From Macrotis lagotis (lineage: Eukaryota; Chordata; Mammalia; Peramelemorphia; Peramelidae), in assembly GCF_037893015.1 (NCBI RefSeq), contig NC_133662.1:200069050-200133049 (forward strand): 64,000 nt of DNA, given 5' to 3'. Below are positions 44,566-57,654 of this stretch, piece after piece. How positions within the stretch are numbered: position 1 is the first letter of the stretch; each line of letters opens with the position of its first letter. Position numbers and translations under genes: made by a program. The notes beneath the pieces were generated by a model, which saw only the letters and a program-made list of their open reading frames with translations, did no database searches and had not been told where the DNA came from.

Positions 44566-45419
44566 TTAGATACATTCAAGATACGTCTTTCCATAGAAAG
44601 GCATTAACAGCCTTCTGAAGAATGTGGTATTTGATCTGAGACTTGAAAAAAGCCGGTAATTAAAAAGAAGTTGTGAGAAGATTGGGAATGACAGTGAAGT
44701 ATCATAGGTACCATAATATGTTTCCCCTTTTTTTCCGGCTTCAAACTTTTAGACCTAACATCACAGTCTTCAAATTCTATCTGTAATTTATGAACTTATT
44801 AAGTCAATTTTAATTTGATGAGTTAGTTACCTTCTCAGAACCTTAGTTTTCTCACCTATAAAATGGAGATAAAATATTAAAACTAACTCCATTATAGTTG
44901 TTATGAGAAAATGTTAAGTTGTTCTGTGAGTGTGAGGTACTATTTATTACCTTTTTGACAATGTACTTTTCTATCATCTAAATTCTCCTTAACCTTTAAA
45001 CCATATTTTAGGGATAAATAGAACTTAAATGGACAAATATAACCCTATTTAATATGGTCATATTAGACATTATGCTTCTATATGATACAATAACAGCTTA
45101 AAATTACATAATGAGTATAATTACAAATCTATATTATTTCATTTCATGCAATCATAAAATTTTAAATTTCAAAGGTACCTAAATGGCCTTTTACTCAAAC
45201 TCATATTTTAAAAAAACTCTGTTAAATAATCCTTATTACATTAAAGTATAACTATTCCCACTTCATATTAAGAAGATTGAGAATTAGACAAGACATAAGT
45301 TGGATTACAAACCTAGGATGAAGGTAGCAAAATGGAGAGCCAGGACCAGAAAACAGACAAGTCTTCTGACTTCAAGTTGATTGAAATGTGTCTTTCCACT
45401 ATATCACATGACCTTTTAA

Positions 45420-45850
45420 AAGTAATAATGAAAATATGTATAGCAACTCTTTTCATAGAAATAAGAAAATCAAAAAGTTGAATATCTACCTATTGAGGAA
45501 CAACGAAACAAAATATTGCAATAACTATAATTAGTTATTATTGTTCCATAGTACATGATAAATTGAACCATTTTAGAGAAAACAGAATGACCTCTATGAA
45601 CTGATGCAGAGAGAAATGAGTCAAATAAAGAGAATAATATTATATAACAACTTTATTTTAAAAAAACCCTTGAAAGACTATAATTCTGATCTACATAATT
45701 ATAAGCTACAATTTAAGAGGACAAACAAATAAAGTAGACTACCAAAGGTACCTTTTTCCAGATACAGAATGAGACATAAAAGTTTAGATCTGACCAATGT
45801 GGGAATCAATTTATTGTATAATTCATATTTTCTAGGTGAGTTTTCTTTTT
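45420..45850 (+). mobile_element. L1 3' end fragment
   Basis: 'tgaacc..ttagagaaaacagaatgacct', 'ctatgaactgatgcagagagaaatgag', and an A/T-rich end correspond to the L1 ORF2 end and 3' UTR, as at 31.6 and 46.3 kb. Confidence 0.6.
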
Positions 45851-46159
45851 CTTTGTTATTGTTCAATTAGGAGGATATAATAAATAGGGCAAATTAAAAT
45901 AAAAAACAATCATTTATCACATTTCTATGGTGTTTACAGTTTACAAAGCTCTCATTATAATTATTTCATTTTATTATCAAAATAACACATAAAGGTTATT
46001 GGCAAGTAGCTTCGGATTCAATTCCTGGTCAAATAAAAAAAGATATTATTAAACAAATGCTTAGTACATTAGAAAAGGAAGTGACATTCACAAAAAAAAT
46101 AATATCTTCATCAAGAATAAATCATGCAAAAGGGAAAAGCATCTATTTATAAGTAGATA

Positions 46160-46181
46160 GCTAAATAAATGATAGATAGAT

Positions 46182-46214
<33 letters not shown>

Positions 46215-46285
46215 TAGATGGATAGTAGATAGCTAGATGGATAGATGATAGAGAGACAGACAGATAGATAGATGATAGATATATA
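46160..46285. repeat. (GATA)n microsatellite
   Basis: GATA units with TAGATGG interruptions. The open minus-strand Ile/Tyr/Leu/Ser frame across it is an artefact. Confidence 0.92.
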
Positions 46286-46309
46286 CATTGTGTATATATT
46301 TATATATAT

Positions 46310-46975
46310 TTAGTTCTTTTGTAATGTTTGAGGATTGGAAATTGTGAAGATGCTCATCAATTAGGGAAAAGTTAAACAAATTGTGGTATATAATTGGAAT
46401 GAAACAATATCGTGCTATAAGAAATGATGGGCAGGATGATTTTGGAAATAACTGGAAATACTTAAATGAACTAATATGGATCAAAGTGAGGAAATTTAGG
46501 AGAACATTATGCACAGTAACACCAATATAGTATGATGAAGACTTGTGAATGATTTAGCTATTCTCTGCAACACAATGATCCAAGATAATCCCAAAAGACT
46601 CATGATGGACAATAATATCCACCTCCAGTGAAAGAACTGATGGTATCTAAATAAAGGCCAAAGCATTTTTCTTTCTTTCTTTTGTAATTTGAATTTTTCC
46701 TCACAAAATTATTAATATGGAAATTAATTATGTTAATCATGGAATTTAATGTTAATTATGGAAATTATGTTAATGTTAATTATGGAAAGTAACATGTTTT
46801 ATATGATTACACATGTCTAACCTATATCAGAATACTTATCATCTCAGGGTAGGGAAAAGGGAGAATAGGAAAGATAGAATTTGAAAGTCAAGCTATTTTA
46901 AATTTTTTTTAATGATTTTTACATGTAATGGTGAAATTTAGCTATTGCTAAAAAAAAAGGAAAGCATATATAATG
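46310..46975 (+). mobile_element. L1 3' end fragment with internal tandem repeat
   Basis: 'attgtggtatataattggaatg', 'cgtgctataagaaatgatggg', 'cttaaatgaactaatatgg', 'aggagaacattatgcacagtaac', 'cccaaaagactcatgatgga', 'acctatatcagaatacttatc', 'ttttacatgtaatgg' give the whole 3' end in order. A minisatellite of about 18-30 base units lies at 46718-46795. Confidence 0.75.
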
Positions 46976-47339
46976 CTAAATGAAGCTCATTTCCTTTTTT
47001 GAATAGGCTATAACAATGCGTTTATCAAGGTAATGCTATAGATAGTTTCCCAAACATATGGTAAAAACTACAGGAGTCAAACACACTATCTAATGTTCAT
47101 GAACCAAATTTAGATATAATTGGGAAATATTTAACAAAATAAAATAAAAATATAAGAGAACATAAATAATGTTAATATATGTCTTTATAAATAAATAAGG
47201 AGTCATAACAGTCCTTATGTATGGCTTAATGACTTTCATTTCTATTTTATTTTGACACCACTGAATTAGACAATGGTAAAATAAAGTTCTGAAGTTTGAG
47301 TGAATAGAAAGAGGAGAAATTATTGGCTTGAATATCATC

Positions 47340-48180
47340 TTGGAAGATCTCTTATAGAGTAATCCAGGAATCTGTAATTTGGTCCTGTATTATTTCACAT
47401 TTTCATTAGTGATTTAGATAAAAAGACATTTGGCATATTATTCAAATTTGCAAATGACACAAAATTAGGTGAAATAACTAAAATAAAGGCAGCTTCCAAA
47501 AGACTACAAAAGTCTAGATCAAAGAAGGAATATTACAAAATTAATGTGGATAGATGTTGTCTTACTCAAAGGTTCGAAAAGGTCAGCTCTATAAGCATAA
47601 GATGGGAAATCTAGGAAGCAATTTACTGGACAAGATTTGGTTGTTGAAGTATACTTCAAACTTATTACAATTCAAACATTGTTATTCAACAAGATGAATG
47701 GCACCTCAAAAGAAATTATATTCTTAGATCTCATTAAGAGAAGTAAAGTTTCCAATACTATGAAAGTATTCTATCCTAAATTATTGTATTCAGCTCTGAG
47801 GATCAAATTTTAGAAAAGACTGAAAAATTAACAAGCGGCCAAAAGAGAAGAAAGAAGATGAAGGACTTCTAGGCCATAATATCTATCATTTCAAGGAACT
47901 GAGAACAATGAAACTGTAGAAGTAAAGAGACTGAATAAATAAGCTTATTTGGTAAGATTAAGGAAGCATATGATAGCTGGAGTCAACCATTTTGAAAGAC
48001 TATTCTGTGAAAGAGGAATTTGATTTGTCCATTTTGTCCAAAGAGTTCAGATCTAAGAACTATGAGAAGGTGCAAAAAAGGCACATTTAGACTTGATAAA
48101 AATCTACAAATCAAAACTATCTCAAAAAAGGAATGGGAAGTAGTGGGTTCTCTCTCACATAAACATTTAAAGAAAGTAGT
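47340..48180 (+). repeat. L3/CR1-type LINE remnant
   Basis: 'tcacattttcattagtgatttagataaa' (IF.SDLDK of CR1 reverse transcriptase) and 'tttgcaaatgacacaaaatt' (FADDTKL-type box) come first. Downstream are 'ttattgtattcagctctgagg', 'gcatatgatagctggagtcaa', 'gaaagaggaatttgatttgtcc', and the 3' words 'ggaatgggaagtagtgggttc'. Only scattered coding homology survives. Confidence 0.7.
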
Positions 48181-49305
48181 AGAGTATTCCCAACTCCAAA
48201 CATTTTTTTTTTTGAGAATAAGTCCTCATCATGCCCAGTTTAGAAATACAAGTCACTCACAAGCCTAATTCCATTGCTCTTCAGATTGGAAGCTTTGGTG
48301 TCCAATTGTGCTAGTTGTGACTAGCCCGAGAATCCCAACCCCACGATCCTCTGTTCCTAAGGGCTTGCCACATTGGTACTAGATTCTGTGGGGATACCCA
48401 ATCATTCTTAGTGTTAACTTAGATACTTCTAAACTCAAGAGATCCACCAGCCTCAGCCTCTTTAGCAGCAGGTAGTTCAGACTGGGCCACCACTCCTAAC
48501 CTAACCCCAATCCAGTTTTCTAAGTAAGATATTATTGTCTTCAGGAGCTTACAGAGTTTCTTAATATGCTATTAAGCCATTTACTCATATTGAGCATCGA
48601 TTCAACAAAATCCTTAGGTTGTATTTTTGCCCAGAAAAAAATGACTTCCTAAAAATCCCTCTACTATCTTGTACCTGTAGTTGATTTTTTGAACCCACCA
48701 TTGGGTTCTTGACATTTCTCTCTTCTAAATGTCTTCATATTAAATTTGTTCTTAAGCTGTTATGGTGAATATTCCATACATTTCACTAAGAATTCTACAA
48801 CTTTTTCAGACTTTTGCTGTATGACTTACAATATCTAAGCCTAGATTACATTTATTTAATTGGTAATTTATGCAAAGGTTCCAGTTCCCGGATCACATTT
48901 GAATTTATTAGATTCTCAATGCATTGCATCCTTACCTTTTACCTTCTGTAATTCTAAACTTCCTTCAGTGAATGACTCAAGTGTCATTTCCTACAGGATA
49001 GCTTTTCCAGTATCTCTGGTTACTAGTACTCCTTTCTTGAAATTCTTTGTATGAATATTGAAAAACTTTAATAACATGTAATTGAAAAATAAAATAAAAT
49101 ATCAATTGGAAAAACAAAAGAAATTATTTGTTACGTTATGTATACTTGATTTTTATGTATTTGTGTCTATATGTTATATATATTCTTAATCAAATGTAAG
49201 ATCCCTGAGAGTAGGGACTGATTTTTTATCTTCTCTCCCATCACCTCATTACAATGGTTTATTCATACTCAACTAAAATTAATGCATGTTTAACTGAATT
49301 AAAGG
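48181..49305. other. Unannotated sequence
   Basis: No family recognised with confidence. Parts near 48900-49060 and 49200-49290 have an L2-like feel ('gatccctgagagtagggactgatttttt'). Confidence 0.3.
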
Positions 49306-49309
49306 ATAT

Positions 49310-49465
49310 CTAATATGGACTCAGAGGACCCAGTTTCAGAATTTAGCTTACTGCTTACTACTTGTGTGATCTAGAGAAGTCATTTAAGCTTTCTGGGTCT
49401 CAGTATCCTCCTTCATAGAATGAGATGGTTAAACTAAATTACTTCTAAAACCTGTGATTCTATAA
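49310..49465 (+). repeat. MIR/THER-type SINE remnant
   Basis: 'gcttactacttgtgtgatctagagaagtc', 'gggtctcagtatcctcc', 'cttctaaaacctgtgattctata'. Confidence 0.6.
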
Positions 49466-49788
49466 ACTGGCTACCAATTTAGAGTATTGACTTAAAATGA
49501 ACTTTCCATCTACAAAATTCCTCACTATATTTTTGTTTCTAAATTATTCTATTTTCTACTTTTGAAATTGATTTTTGCAAGACTTGTATAAAACTTTACA
49601 TTCATCTCTATTAAATTTCATCTTATTGAATTTTTATCTAGCCTTCTTGCAGGTCCTACTATATTTAGATCCTCAGAGGAAAAAAAATGCCTCTTCTCCA
49701 AAAATGAATACTCAGATTCAAACATACATGTGCATGATGACCTTGCATTTCTAATTCTATTCTTTAAACCTGCAGAACTTTTAGGTGC

Positions 49789-49790
<2 letters not shown>

Positions 49791-49833
<43 letters not shown>

Positions 49834-49834
49834 G
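49791..49834. repeat. (GATA)n microsatellite
   Basis: Eleven clean AGAT units. Confidence 0.95.
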
Positions 49835-50149
49835 ATGAATATAATATAAATTATATAATTGAAATAAAATATAGCCCAAAGAAAACAATGCAATGAAAAA
49901 ATGAGTACTGAATTGATTTTCAAAGATGGAAAATCATAAACATATAAATATTTTGCAAAACCATTATATATATTATAATATATATGATCCCATATCATTG
50001 TTAATTTTTTACAATTATGATGATAATTGGTTAATCGTTTGCTACATTCTACTCTGGTCAAATGTTAAACCATTTCAATATTTTCCACTCATACTAAACT
50101 GAATTGTATTTACACAATTTCAAAGAATTTGATTTCAAGTAAATGTGAA

Positions 50150-50285
50150 ATACATCCATGAAATACATACAACTGAGACCCAGAAAGGTTAAATGACGTC
50201 TCTAGATCACACAAGTAGTAAGCAGTAAGCCAAATTTTGAAACTGGGTCCTCTGACTCCAAATTAGACATTCTTTAATTCAGCTA
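50150..50285 (-). repeat. MIR-type remnant, antisense
   Basis: 'actgagacccagaaaggttaaatgac', 'tagatcacacaagtagtaag', 'tgaaactgggtcctctgactcc'. Confidence 0.7.
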
Positions 50286-50355
50286 AACATAATTGGAGTT
50301 GGGTTTCCAGTGTATACATGATGGGAGGGTTTTGGTTTTTCTTAAAATAAATAAG

Positions 50356-50492
50356 ATGGTCTCAGACACTTAATAATTACCTAGCTGTGTGGCCTTGGGC
50401 AAGCCACTTAACCCTGTTTGCCTTGCAAAAACCTAAAAAAAAAAATTAAAATAAATAAATAAACAAATAAACAAACAAATAAATAAATAAGG
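50356..50492 (+). repeat. 5'-truncated A-tailed SINE
   Basis: Starts inside the element at 'tctcagacacttaataattacc' and runs through 'agctgtgtggccttgggcaagc' to 'ttgccttgcaaaaacctaaaaa' and a long A/TAAA tail. The promoter half (A and B boxes) is absent. Possible duplication of 'aaataaataag' on both sides is low complexity. Confidence 0.85.
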
Positions 50493-52222
50493 TGAATTAA
50501 GGGATATCTCAAAATGGGTCCTTATAAATATATCCACACTACCTCTACAATCCATTCAAAACTTCAGACTTTGGTAGAATATGAAGGAAGTATGCATTTG
50601 GCATTCCAAGAAGTATTGAAGTATAATCTTTTGTCTGTGTTCATATCTATTAAAATTCAATAAGATCATATCTTATATAAATACCAGAGAAATATTTTTA
50701 ATTTAATTTAGTATTATTTAATCACATTCCAAAAGAGTCATAGAATGTAAGAAATTGAAACAAACCTCAGAGGCATACCTACAAAAGAATTCCCTCTATG
50801 AAATACCCAATAAGTATTGTCACCTTTGGTTGGAGACTTCAATGAAGGGAGAGATATTACTTTCTAAGTCAATCCCTTCTATTTCTGGTTAAGTCTAAGT
50901 TGTCTTTACACAAAGTATAAAATTACCTCTTTGCTAGTACCAACCATAAATACTGCTTCTTCTCTCTAGGGTTATACAGAACAATTTGATTCCTTCTTCC
51001 AGGTAACTCCTAATATTTAAATATATCTATTTTTGCCTACCCCAAATCTCTTTTTTCTAAGTCAATCACTCCAAGTTCCTTTAATCAATTCTTATATTCT
51101 TAAAGTTCTTTTAGCCAATTCTTAAATTTTTACTAAAATTTATAGCCCTCACTATCCAATGATTAGAAACATTTGTAATGCACTTAACCCAATGCCTGCC
51201 ACAAAGTAGGCATTAAAGAAAAGGTTATTTCCTTCTCAGTTCGTGATCCAAGTTGTTCTCCTCTCAATATCATCTGGCTTATGAATGACCTTCCTAAAAT
51301 CTAGAAGTCAGAAATTAATAAAACACTTCAGATGTAATCTGAATGAGGTAAAATTCCTAACATTCCTAAATAATATTCTAATACAATCTAATATTTTTTT
51401 GGCTATCTTGGATGCCATAACACTATTTATTCACAATGAACTTGAGTTGAATAACACCCTTCAATCTTTTTCAGAAGAACTATTTCCTATCAATCATTCC
51501 ACTATTTTGTACATGTGAAAGTGATTTGGGACCTCACACCTAAGAAGTTACATTTATCTTTATTAAATTTTATTATTTTAGATTTCTCCTAATATTCTAG
51601 TCTGTCAAAAATCTGAAGCTATGGTTTAATGAGGGTAAAATATAGCAAAAATGCCATCTTTATATTCCAAGATGTTATTCCTATCTTAATCTGAGGGTGA
51701 TTTGCTCCTGTACTAAATAGACCATAAAGCCTGTCATTTTTCACATTGTAGTGTTTAAATTTCAAGAAATTACCCTTAACCTCATTCTTTTCCCAATCTT
51801 CTGCTTTTAATCTATTGTAAAACTAGATAATCAAGTTCATTAAAGTTTAAATTACAATTATAAGTAAGAGAAGTATGGCCTAAGAGAAATTTGACCTTTG
51901 GTTTAGAGTTTAACAGAATTTAGAATTTCAAATAAGTTTTCAATTCCTGTAGATTGAAAACTACCGATAGGCATCTAATGTACTTATTTCTGGTCACAGA
52001 GTAGGCATCCAAGGAGTTATTGTTGGTTTCTTGATTTCCCAATCAGATGACAAGATTCATACCCTAGGGCTGTTAAACATGACACTAAAGATTTGGATAA
52101 CTACTTCTCAGGCTGCTTGGAGGGAAAAAACAGCGGCAGATTATGTTACTGATAAAAAAAAAAGGTAATGCCTAATGTTAAAAATGTCTTTCTCATCACT
52201 ATAAAATATTTGTGACAATTAT
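50493..52222. other. Unannotated sequence with weak old-repeat traces
   Basis: 'catagaatgtaagaaattg...acctcag' (50735-50780) looks like the start of an old MIR/THER-type element. The rest is unassigned. Confidence 0.3.
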
Positions 52223-52248
52223 ATGTGTGTGTGTGTGTGTGTGTGTGC
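52223..52248. repeat. (GT)n microsatellite
   Basis: About 12 GT units followed by a CA-rich run, together giving a small hairpin potential. Confidence 0.9.
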
Positions 52249-52384
52249 ACACACATACACACTCAGACAACCCCAAGTAGAATCCTTGCCTTCCTGATTC
52301 CAGGTTCAGTGTTTTATCTAGAATGCTACTGTAAATTTTTGGTTGCACAGGGTAGAACTAGAAGTAGCTAGTAGAAGTTACAGA

Positions 52385-52575
52385 GAGGAAGATTCTGAGT
52401 TCCTTTAAAGAAAATTTTCCTAACAGTTGAAAACTCAAAACTAAAATGAGTTTATTTGCAATTAAGCCTCCATCGCTAGACATCATTAAGCAAAGACTTG
52501 ACAGAAATGTGTCAAGGATATTATAAAGGGTATTGATGGCCTCTGAGTTCTTATTTAACCCTGTGATTCTCTGAA
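52385..52575 (+). repeat. L3/CR1-type LINE 3' end
   Basis: 'ttttcctaacagttgaaaac', 'cctccatcgctagacatcattaagcaaagacttgac', 'gatggcctctgagttc' and 'ccctgtgattctctga' match the CR1/L3 terminus. Confidence 0.7.
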
Positions 52576-52599
52576 AGCAAATAAGGAAAGAACAAACAG

Positions 52600-52775
52600 A
52601 AGATTTGTAGTGGCAAGGATGCTGGAACCAGAATTCTCAGATTCAAATTGAGGCTCTGTTCTCACAAAATGTATGGCATTTGTTGAATTATATAGTCTCT
52701 CTCTAGGACTAAATTTTCTCACCTGAAAAATGAGGGGGTTAGATGAAAGTTGTGGCCTCTGATATCTGTTCAAAA
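52600..52775 (+). repeat. MIR/THER-type SINE remnant
   Basis: 'cagattcaaattgaggctctg', 'aaattttctcacctgaaaaatgaggggg', 'tggcctctgatatctg'. Confidence 0.5.
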
Positions 52776-52832
52776 ATGAACAAAGTATGCCTACTATGAT
52801 TATGGAAGCAAATTTGACCTTTCAGGTCACTA

Positions 52833-52950
52833 AGAGGCAGAATGGCATAGAGAGTAGAATTCTAGCCTCAAAGACAGGAAAGTGTGAGTTTAAATTCTGT
52901 CTTTTAACATTTACTGACTATGTCATGAAAAAAATCATTTAACCACAGAT
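52833..52950 (+). repeat. SINE remnant, MIR-type
   Basis: 'gaggcagaatggcatagagag', 'gtgagtttaaattctg', 'ttactgactatgtcatg', 'aatcatttaacc'. Confidence 0.5.
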
Positions 52951-53061
52951 AACACTCTAAGAATAGAAATCACATAAGTTGCCAGTCTAGGATAGAAGGG
53001 AAGAAATGAACAAGGCAATGCCAAAGGGGTTCATTGGTTTCTGAGCTTCTTTTGGTAGAGG

Positions 53062-53212
53062 AAACATCTTTCCCAATATTTTCATCACATATGTGTGTGA
53101 GGAAAATATTGGAATACTTATATATATATATATATAGAATACATATGACATATATGTAATATATATGATATATATCTACATGGAATATATATGATGGAAA
53201 ATATTGGAATAC

Positions 53213-53255
<43 letters not shown>

Positions 53256-53275
53256 AAAATATTGGAATACTTTCA
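53062..53275. repeat. Direct and inverted copies of a 20-base word separated by TA tracts
   Basis: GGAAAATATTGGAATACTT occurs at 53101-53119, 53196-53214 and 53254-53272, and an inverted relative ('cccaatattttc') lies at 53072-53083. (TA)n runs fill the gaps. The open minus-strand frames here are low complexity. Confidence 0.85.
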
Positions 53276-53579
53276 AGATGTGAGCAAATATTCCAGTCTA
53301 GAATACTTATGCCTTCAAGGTATTGACTTTTTAGATTCACTTCAATTAGAAGCTTAACAAACTTGCACAGCACAAGGGACTTAATTTCACTCTTTGAAAC
53401 AGACTTTCTATAAATCTGATATGACAGCAGAGAAATACTTTCCTTCCCCATTACTTAATGCCTCCTACCATAATTTGAATGAAGAGTATTAGTGACTTTG
53501 GGATTTTTGTCTCTTCCAATTAGCATCAAACAAATCAGTTTATCACTCTGGCAGTGGAGCTGGACACAGTCACTAAAGA

Positions 53580-53815
53580 AGTTACCCTGGTGTGACATAT
53601 ATACATTGACTACTTTACACTCAGTCTCCCTAGCTCATCTTTCGCTGCTCTACTCCATCTTCAACACAGCTGCTATAGGAATTTTCCTTAAATGCAGGTC
53701 TTACAATATCTTCTTACTCCATAAATTTCCATGGATACCTGTTTCCCCAGGGATAAAATATAAATTCCTTTGTTTGGCTTTTAAAATCATTAACAACCTG
53801 CCCCCAACCTGAATT
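53580..53815 (+). repeat. L2-type LINE remnant
   Basis: 'cttactccataaatttccatgg', 'ccccagggataaaatataaattcc', 'ggcttttaaaatcattaacaacctg' are typical L2 coding-end words. The 106-codon open frame at 53492-53812 falls within it. Confidence 0.65.
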
Positions 53816-54059
53816 TCATGGAATTAAAGTTTTGGAAAGAACCTCAGTAACCATTTAGTCCAACTTATGCAGGAAATGAATATTTAGTATAAGATATGTC
53901 AAAAATGGCCAACCACTTCCCAGATTCATTTTATATTACTTCCCTTGCAGCACACTATGGGTCAATCAAACTTATCTTTTCTCTATTCCTTACAGTCAGG
54001 ATGGTTTCTCATGTCTGTCCATACATTCTCTCTCATTCTTAGAAAGAATTCCCTGATTA

Positions 54060-54420
54060 TCTCTTCTTCATAAAATCCCTTTCCTTCATAACTTTTCAAG
54101 TAAAGATTTGCCCGTCTTCATTGAGTCCCTGTTCTCCTTTACTTTCTAAGTGAAGATTTTCCTGACTTCCCAACTGCTAGTGCCCTTAACAATTGTCATT
54201 ATATTTTTCTCTCATCTTTTCAAGAGTTGCTTTAATTTACATACCCTGAATAATCACATATAGGAGTCTCCCCTGATAGATTTACATGTGGTCTCCTCTG
54301 ATAGCTCCTTGAGAATAGTATTATAGGATTTCTTACTATCTATATCCCCTGTATTTAGCATAGTTCCTGGAAAATAATAGGAGTTTGATATATGCCTGCT
54401 GATTGATTTATTGACTGATC
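54060..54420 (+). repeat. L2-type LINE 3' end
   Basis: 'ctaagtgaagattttcctgac', 'tccttgagaatagtattatagg', 'ctgtatttagcatagttcctgg', 'aataggagtttgatatatg'. Confidence 0.55.
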
Positions 54421-54599
54421 ATAATAAGCAGAAGCCATTACAGTGCCATTCTTCCCTTTGAAACTAGGTATAGACTAGCATCTCATTAGATACCAGGATA
54501 GGCTCTAAATGATGACTTGACCAAGATATAAAGATGACCAAGATATAAAGGTCAACATCTTAGCCCTCGTAGAGGTGAAAGATCAACTTTTACATATAT

Positions 54600-55700
54600 C
54601 AAAGAAAAAGAGTTTATAACCAAACAAGGGATAAAGAGACTATAAAGTGAATGATTTCATTATGAAAATTTGAAATTTTGCATAAAAATACATATAATTG
54701 AAATTTAAATGGGATAGTTAACTGATAAAAATATTTGCAACAAGTTTCTTTGATGAACAGGTTTCATTTTCAAACTATAAAATTTGAAATTATTAGAAGT
54801 CATTCTCCAATAAACTGTCAAGCATATGAGCAAGTAATTTTCAAAAGAAGAAATACAAGTTACGACAAATACCTGAAAAAATTTTCAAAATTGATATTTA
54901 GGGTATGTAAATTAAAGCGGCTCTTGAGGTTTCACCTCACAGCCCTAAGATTGCAAAAGATGAGAGAAAAAATATAATGACAATTGTTTAAAGGACTTCA
55001 GGAAAACAAACCATAAAAGTTCTATGTGTAGAAATGTGAATTGTAGTTGAATTTGGTAGAATTGTGATCCAGGTCATCTTGAAAAGTAATTTGTCAATAT
55101 ATTCCTAAACTCAATGTGCTATGTGTATCCTCTGATCCAATAACACTATTTAGCCTTTACCCAACAAAAAACAGATGAAAGAAAAAGGACAATTATCTGT
55201 CTGTAAAAAAAAATATTTATAGCATCATTTTCCTGGTAGCAAATAATTGGAAATTTATACAATGCCCACCTATTGGGCAATGGCTATTGCAAATTGTGGT
55301 ATATAAATGTAATTTAATAGTTTTTATGTAAGGAATAATGAAACAGACACGTTTCATGAAATTCAGGAAAACCCATATGAACTGATGAAGAGTGAAATGG
55401 GCAGAACCAGGAAATAATACAATAATATTGTTTTAATAAAAAAAAAACTTGGAAAGCCTTGGAAAATCTAATTAATGTAATGACCAACTACATTACCAGA
55501 GAAGTGATGATCAAGCATGCTGCCCATCCCTAACAGGGAAGTGATGGACTCCTGATGCAGAATAAAACATATATTTTCAAAATTTTGCTTTGCTTAACCA
55601 GGTATATTTTGCATATTTGCTACAAAGGCAACTTTTCTCATAAGTGAATAGGAAGGCAAGGGGAAATTAGGGATAGGACAGTAAAAAAAGAAAATAAAAG
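54600..55700 (+). mobile_element. L1 fragment, ORF2 end and 3' UTR
   Basis: 'gaggtttcacctcacagcccta', 'gcccacctattgggcaatgg', 'aattgtggtatataaatgtaat', 'atatgaactgatgaagagtgaaatgggcagaacc', 'tgctttgcttaaccaggtatat' read in order as the L1 3' end. Full of stops. Confidence 0.75.
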
Positions 55701-56034
55701 AATGAAAAATAGATATCCTTGAAGTATCTTTTTTTAATGCAAAGAAGAAAACAGAAGATCAGAACGAAGAATGATGAGAATAGCTTTTAAAATATCAAAA
55801 TGAATTGATTATATATCTGAAAACAAAAGTAATAGAGATCTTCAGTTCCATGTGTAATCTTGTTTTATTATTCTATTAAGTAAATAGAAATACCTATTTA
55901 TTTGGTATTAATTTAAGAATAAAAAATTTTTAGAGGGAAAAGAAATCCTGTCCTTTAAGACAACCAATAGAATCAAAGTTGGAAGAGACCTCAGTGTCTA
56001 TCTTGACTAATCCATATGCGAAAATAAATCTCAA

Positions 56035-56105
56035 ACTGTCTATCAGTCTATCTATCTATATCTATCTATCTATCTATCATCTATCTATCTCTTTCTATAT
56101 ATATT
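56035..56105. repeat. (CTAT)n microsatellite
   Basis: CTAT/CTATAT units with one ATC interruption. The overlapping open frame (55979-56209) is an artefact. Confidence 0.9.
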
Positions 56106-57654
56106 TTTTGTTTCTGCACCATCTTCAACAGTCCTCTAGAAATTATCACTGTCTTTTTTCAAGAGGGAGAGAAGATAAGAGAATTATAATTATAAATAAC
56201 ATACTATGACATATATATCCCATTGAATAAAGGAGAGTATCAGTTTAATTTGACTTATGAGGATCTATGAAAAAAATTGTGGAAAAGACTGGACCAAAGA
56301 AGGTAATGAGGAAATATTATAAAAATTATTTTATAATCTTGAGATTCTATTAATGTGAGAAATTATGGAAGTTGGAGATGCTACTATAGAAAGAGAGTAA
56401 ATATGGAAGCATTTTCTTTTTTGATAAAATAATAGGATTAATAAGATTCTAGAGGAGCAACTTCATCCTGAATTAAGTTAATGGTGTGTGATGGTGCTTA
56501 TCAAGGATCATTTGCCACTTCAGTGAGAATTTTGGATGACTATGATCTTTCTCACAACTAAAATATTATAAATAGCTTTGTGTTTTATTATTTTATCCAG
56601 TGACTAAAGGAATATATACAATTAGGATTAAATAAAAAAATAAAGATATTTATGTATGTGGAGAGAGACAGAGATAGAGTGATGAGTAGCTACTATTGGA
56701 AAAAGAAATTTCTCCAGAGATGCTGAAATGTTACAAATTAATATGAAAATGTAGAAAAATATCTCTGGACTTCCCTTGAATTAGGGCTAAGATTGAATAC
56801 TGAAATGAGTCAAGACTGAGGGGTGACATACAAATAATTTGATGAACTCTGATAACCTATTACATATACAAGTGATCATTCAGCCTTCATTTATAAAAGC
56901 TACAATGAATGTTAAACCACTAGCTCCCAAGGTAACTCATTTCTCTTTTGTAACTCTGATAGCAAGTGTTCCTTTATATCAAGTATAAATTTGCCTCTTT
57001 CCAATTTACAGACATTATTCAAAGTTCTATACTCTATGACACATTGTGGGTGAGCTACATTCATCTATTATATTGCAGATTAATTAGTCAAATATGATTA
57101 ATACAAATAAAAGCCTAAACAGAAGTCTATGTAGATTTTTACCTAAAATTAACATGCCCTAGGACTGCTTGGTTGAACATTTTGAACCTTCTTTCAAATT
57201 GGGTCATTGGAAGTCTAATGAAATCATCCTTGTCTCATTGGCCAATTCAAATTCAAATAAAAACCTTTCTAGACAGGAATGACAAATACTGGGTGAGATA
57301 GTGCCCCAATTAGAATTATTTAAAATTGAATTTTTATTTTTTATTTTTAATTTTTTCTGCATTTACTCCTAGACCAAAATAACTCTTTCACTTAGCATTT
57401 TGGATCCAAATTTCTCTCTGAAATCTTCAAAGAATATGACCAACTTTATGTCAATTAAGAATATCAAAAAACCTTTTGCTTTGTGTCCCTAAATTTTTTT
57501 CCAAATTTTCCAAAATATCCATGATTTCTCAATGAAAGGAAAAAGGAAGAATTAAAAAGTGTTCCCCATTCTCTTAAATGTATTTGCATTGACTGTGTGT
57601 TCTTTCCTTGCTTCTGTCTCTTGGGATTCATAGTTTCCTTCAGTATTCAGCCCA
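56106..57654. other. Unannotated AT-rich sequence
   Basis: No family recognised and no open frame of note. Confidence 0.4.

Noticed and set aside
46088..46514. Minus-strand frames of Ile/Tyr/Leu/Ser repeats
   Set aside because: They come from the GATA microsatellite and the L1 3' end.
49618..50061. 147-codon minus-strand frame
   Set aside because: It runs through a GATA microsatellite and AT-rich DNA and shows no domain. Length alone is not convincing because the repeat contributes an open tract.
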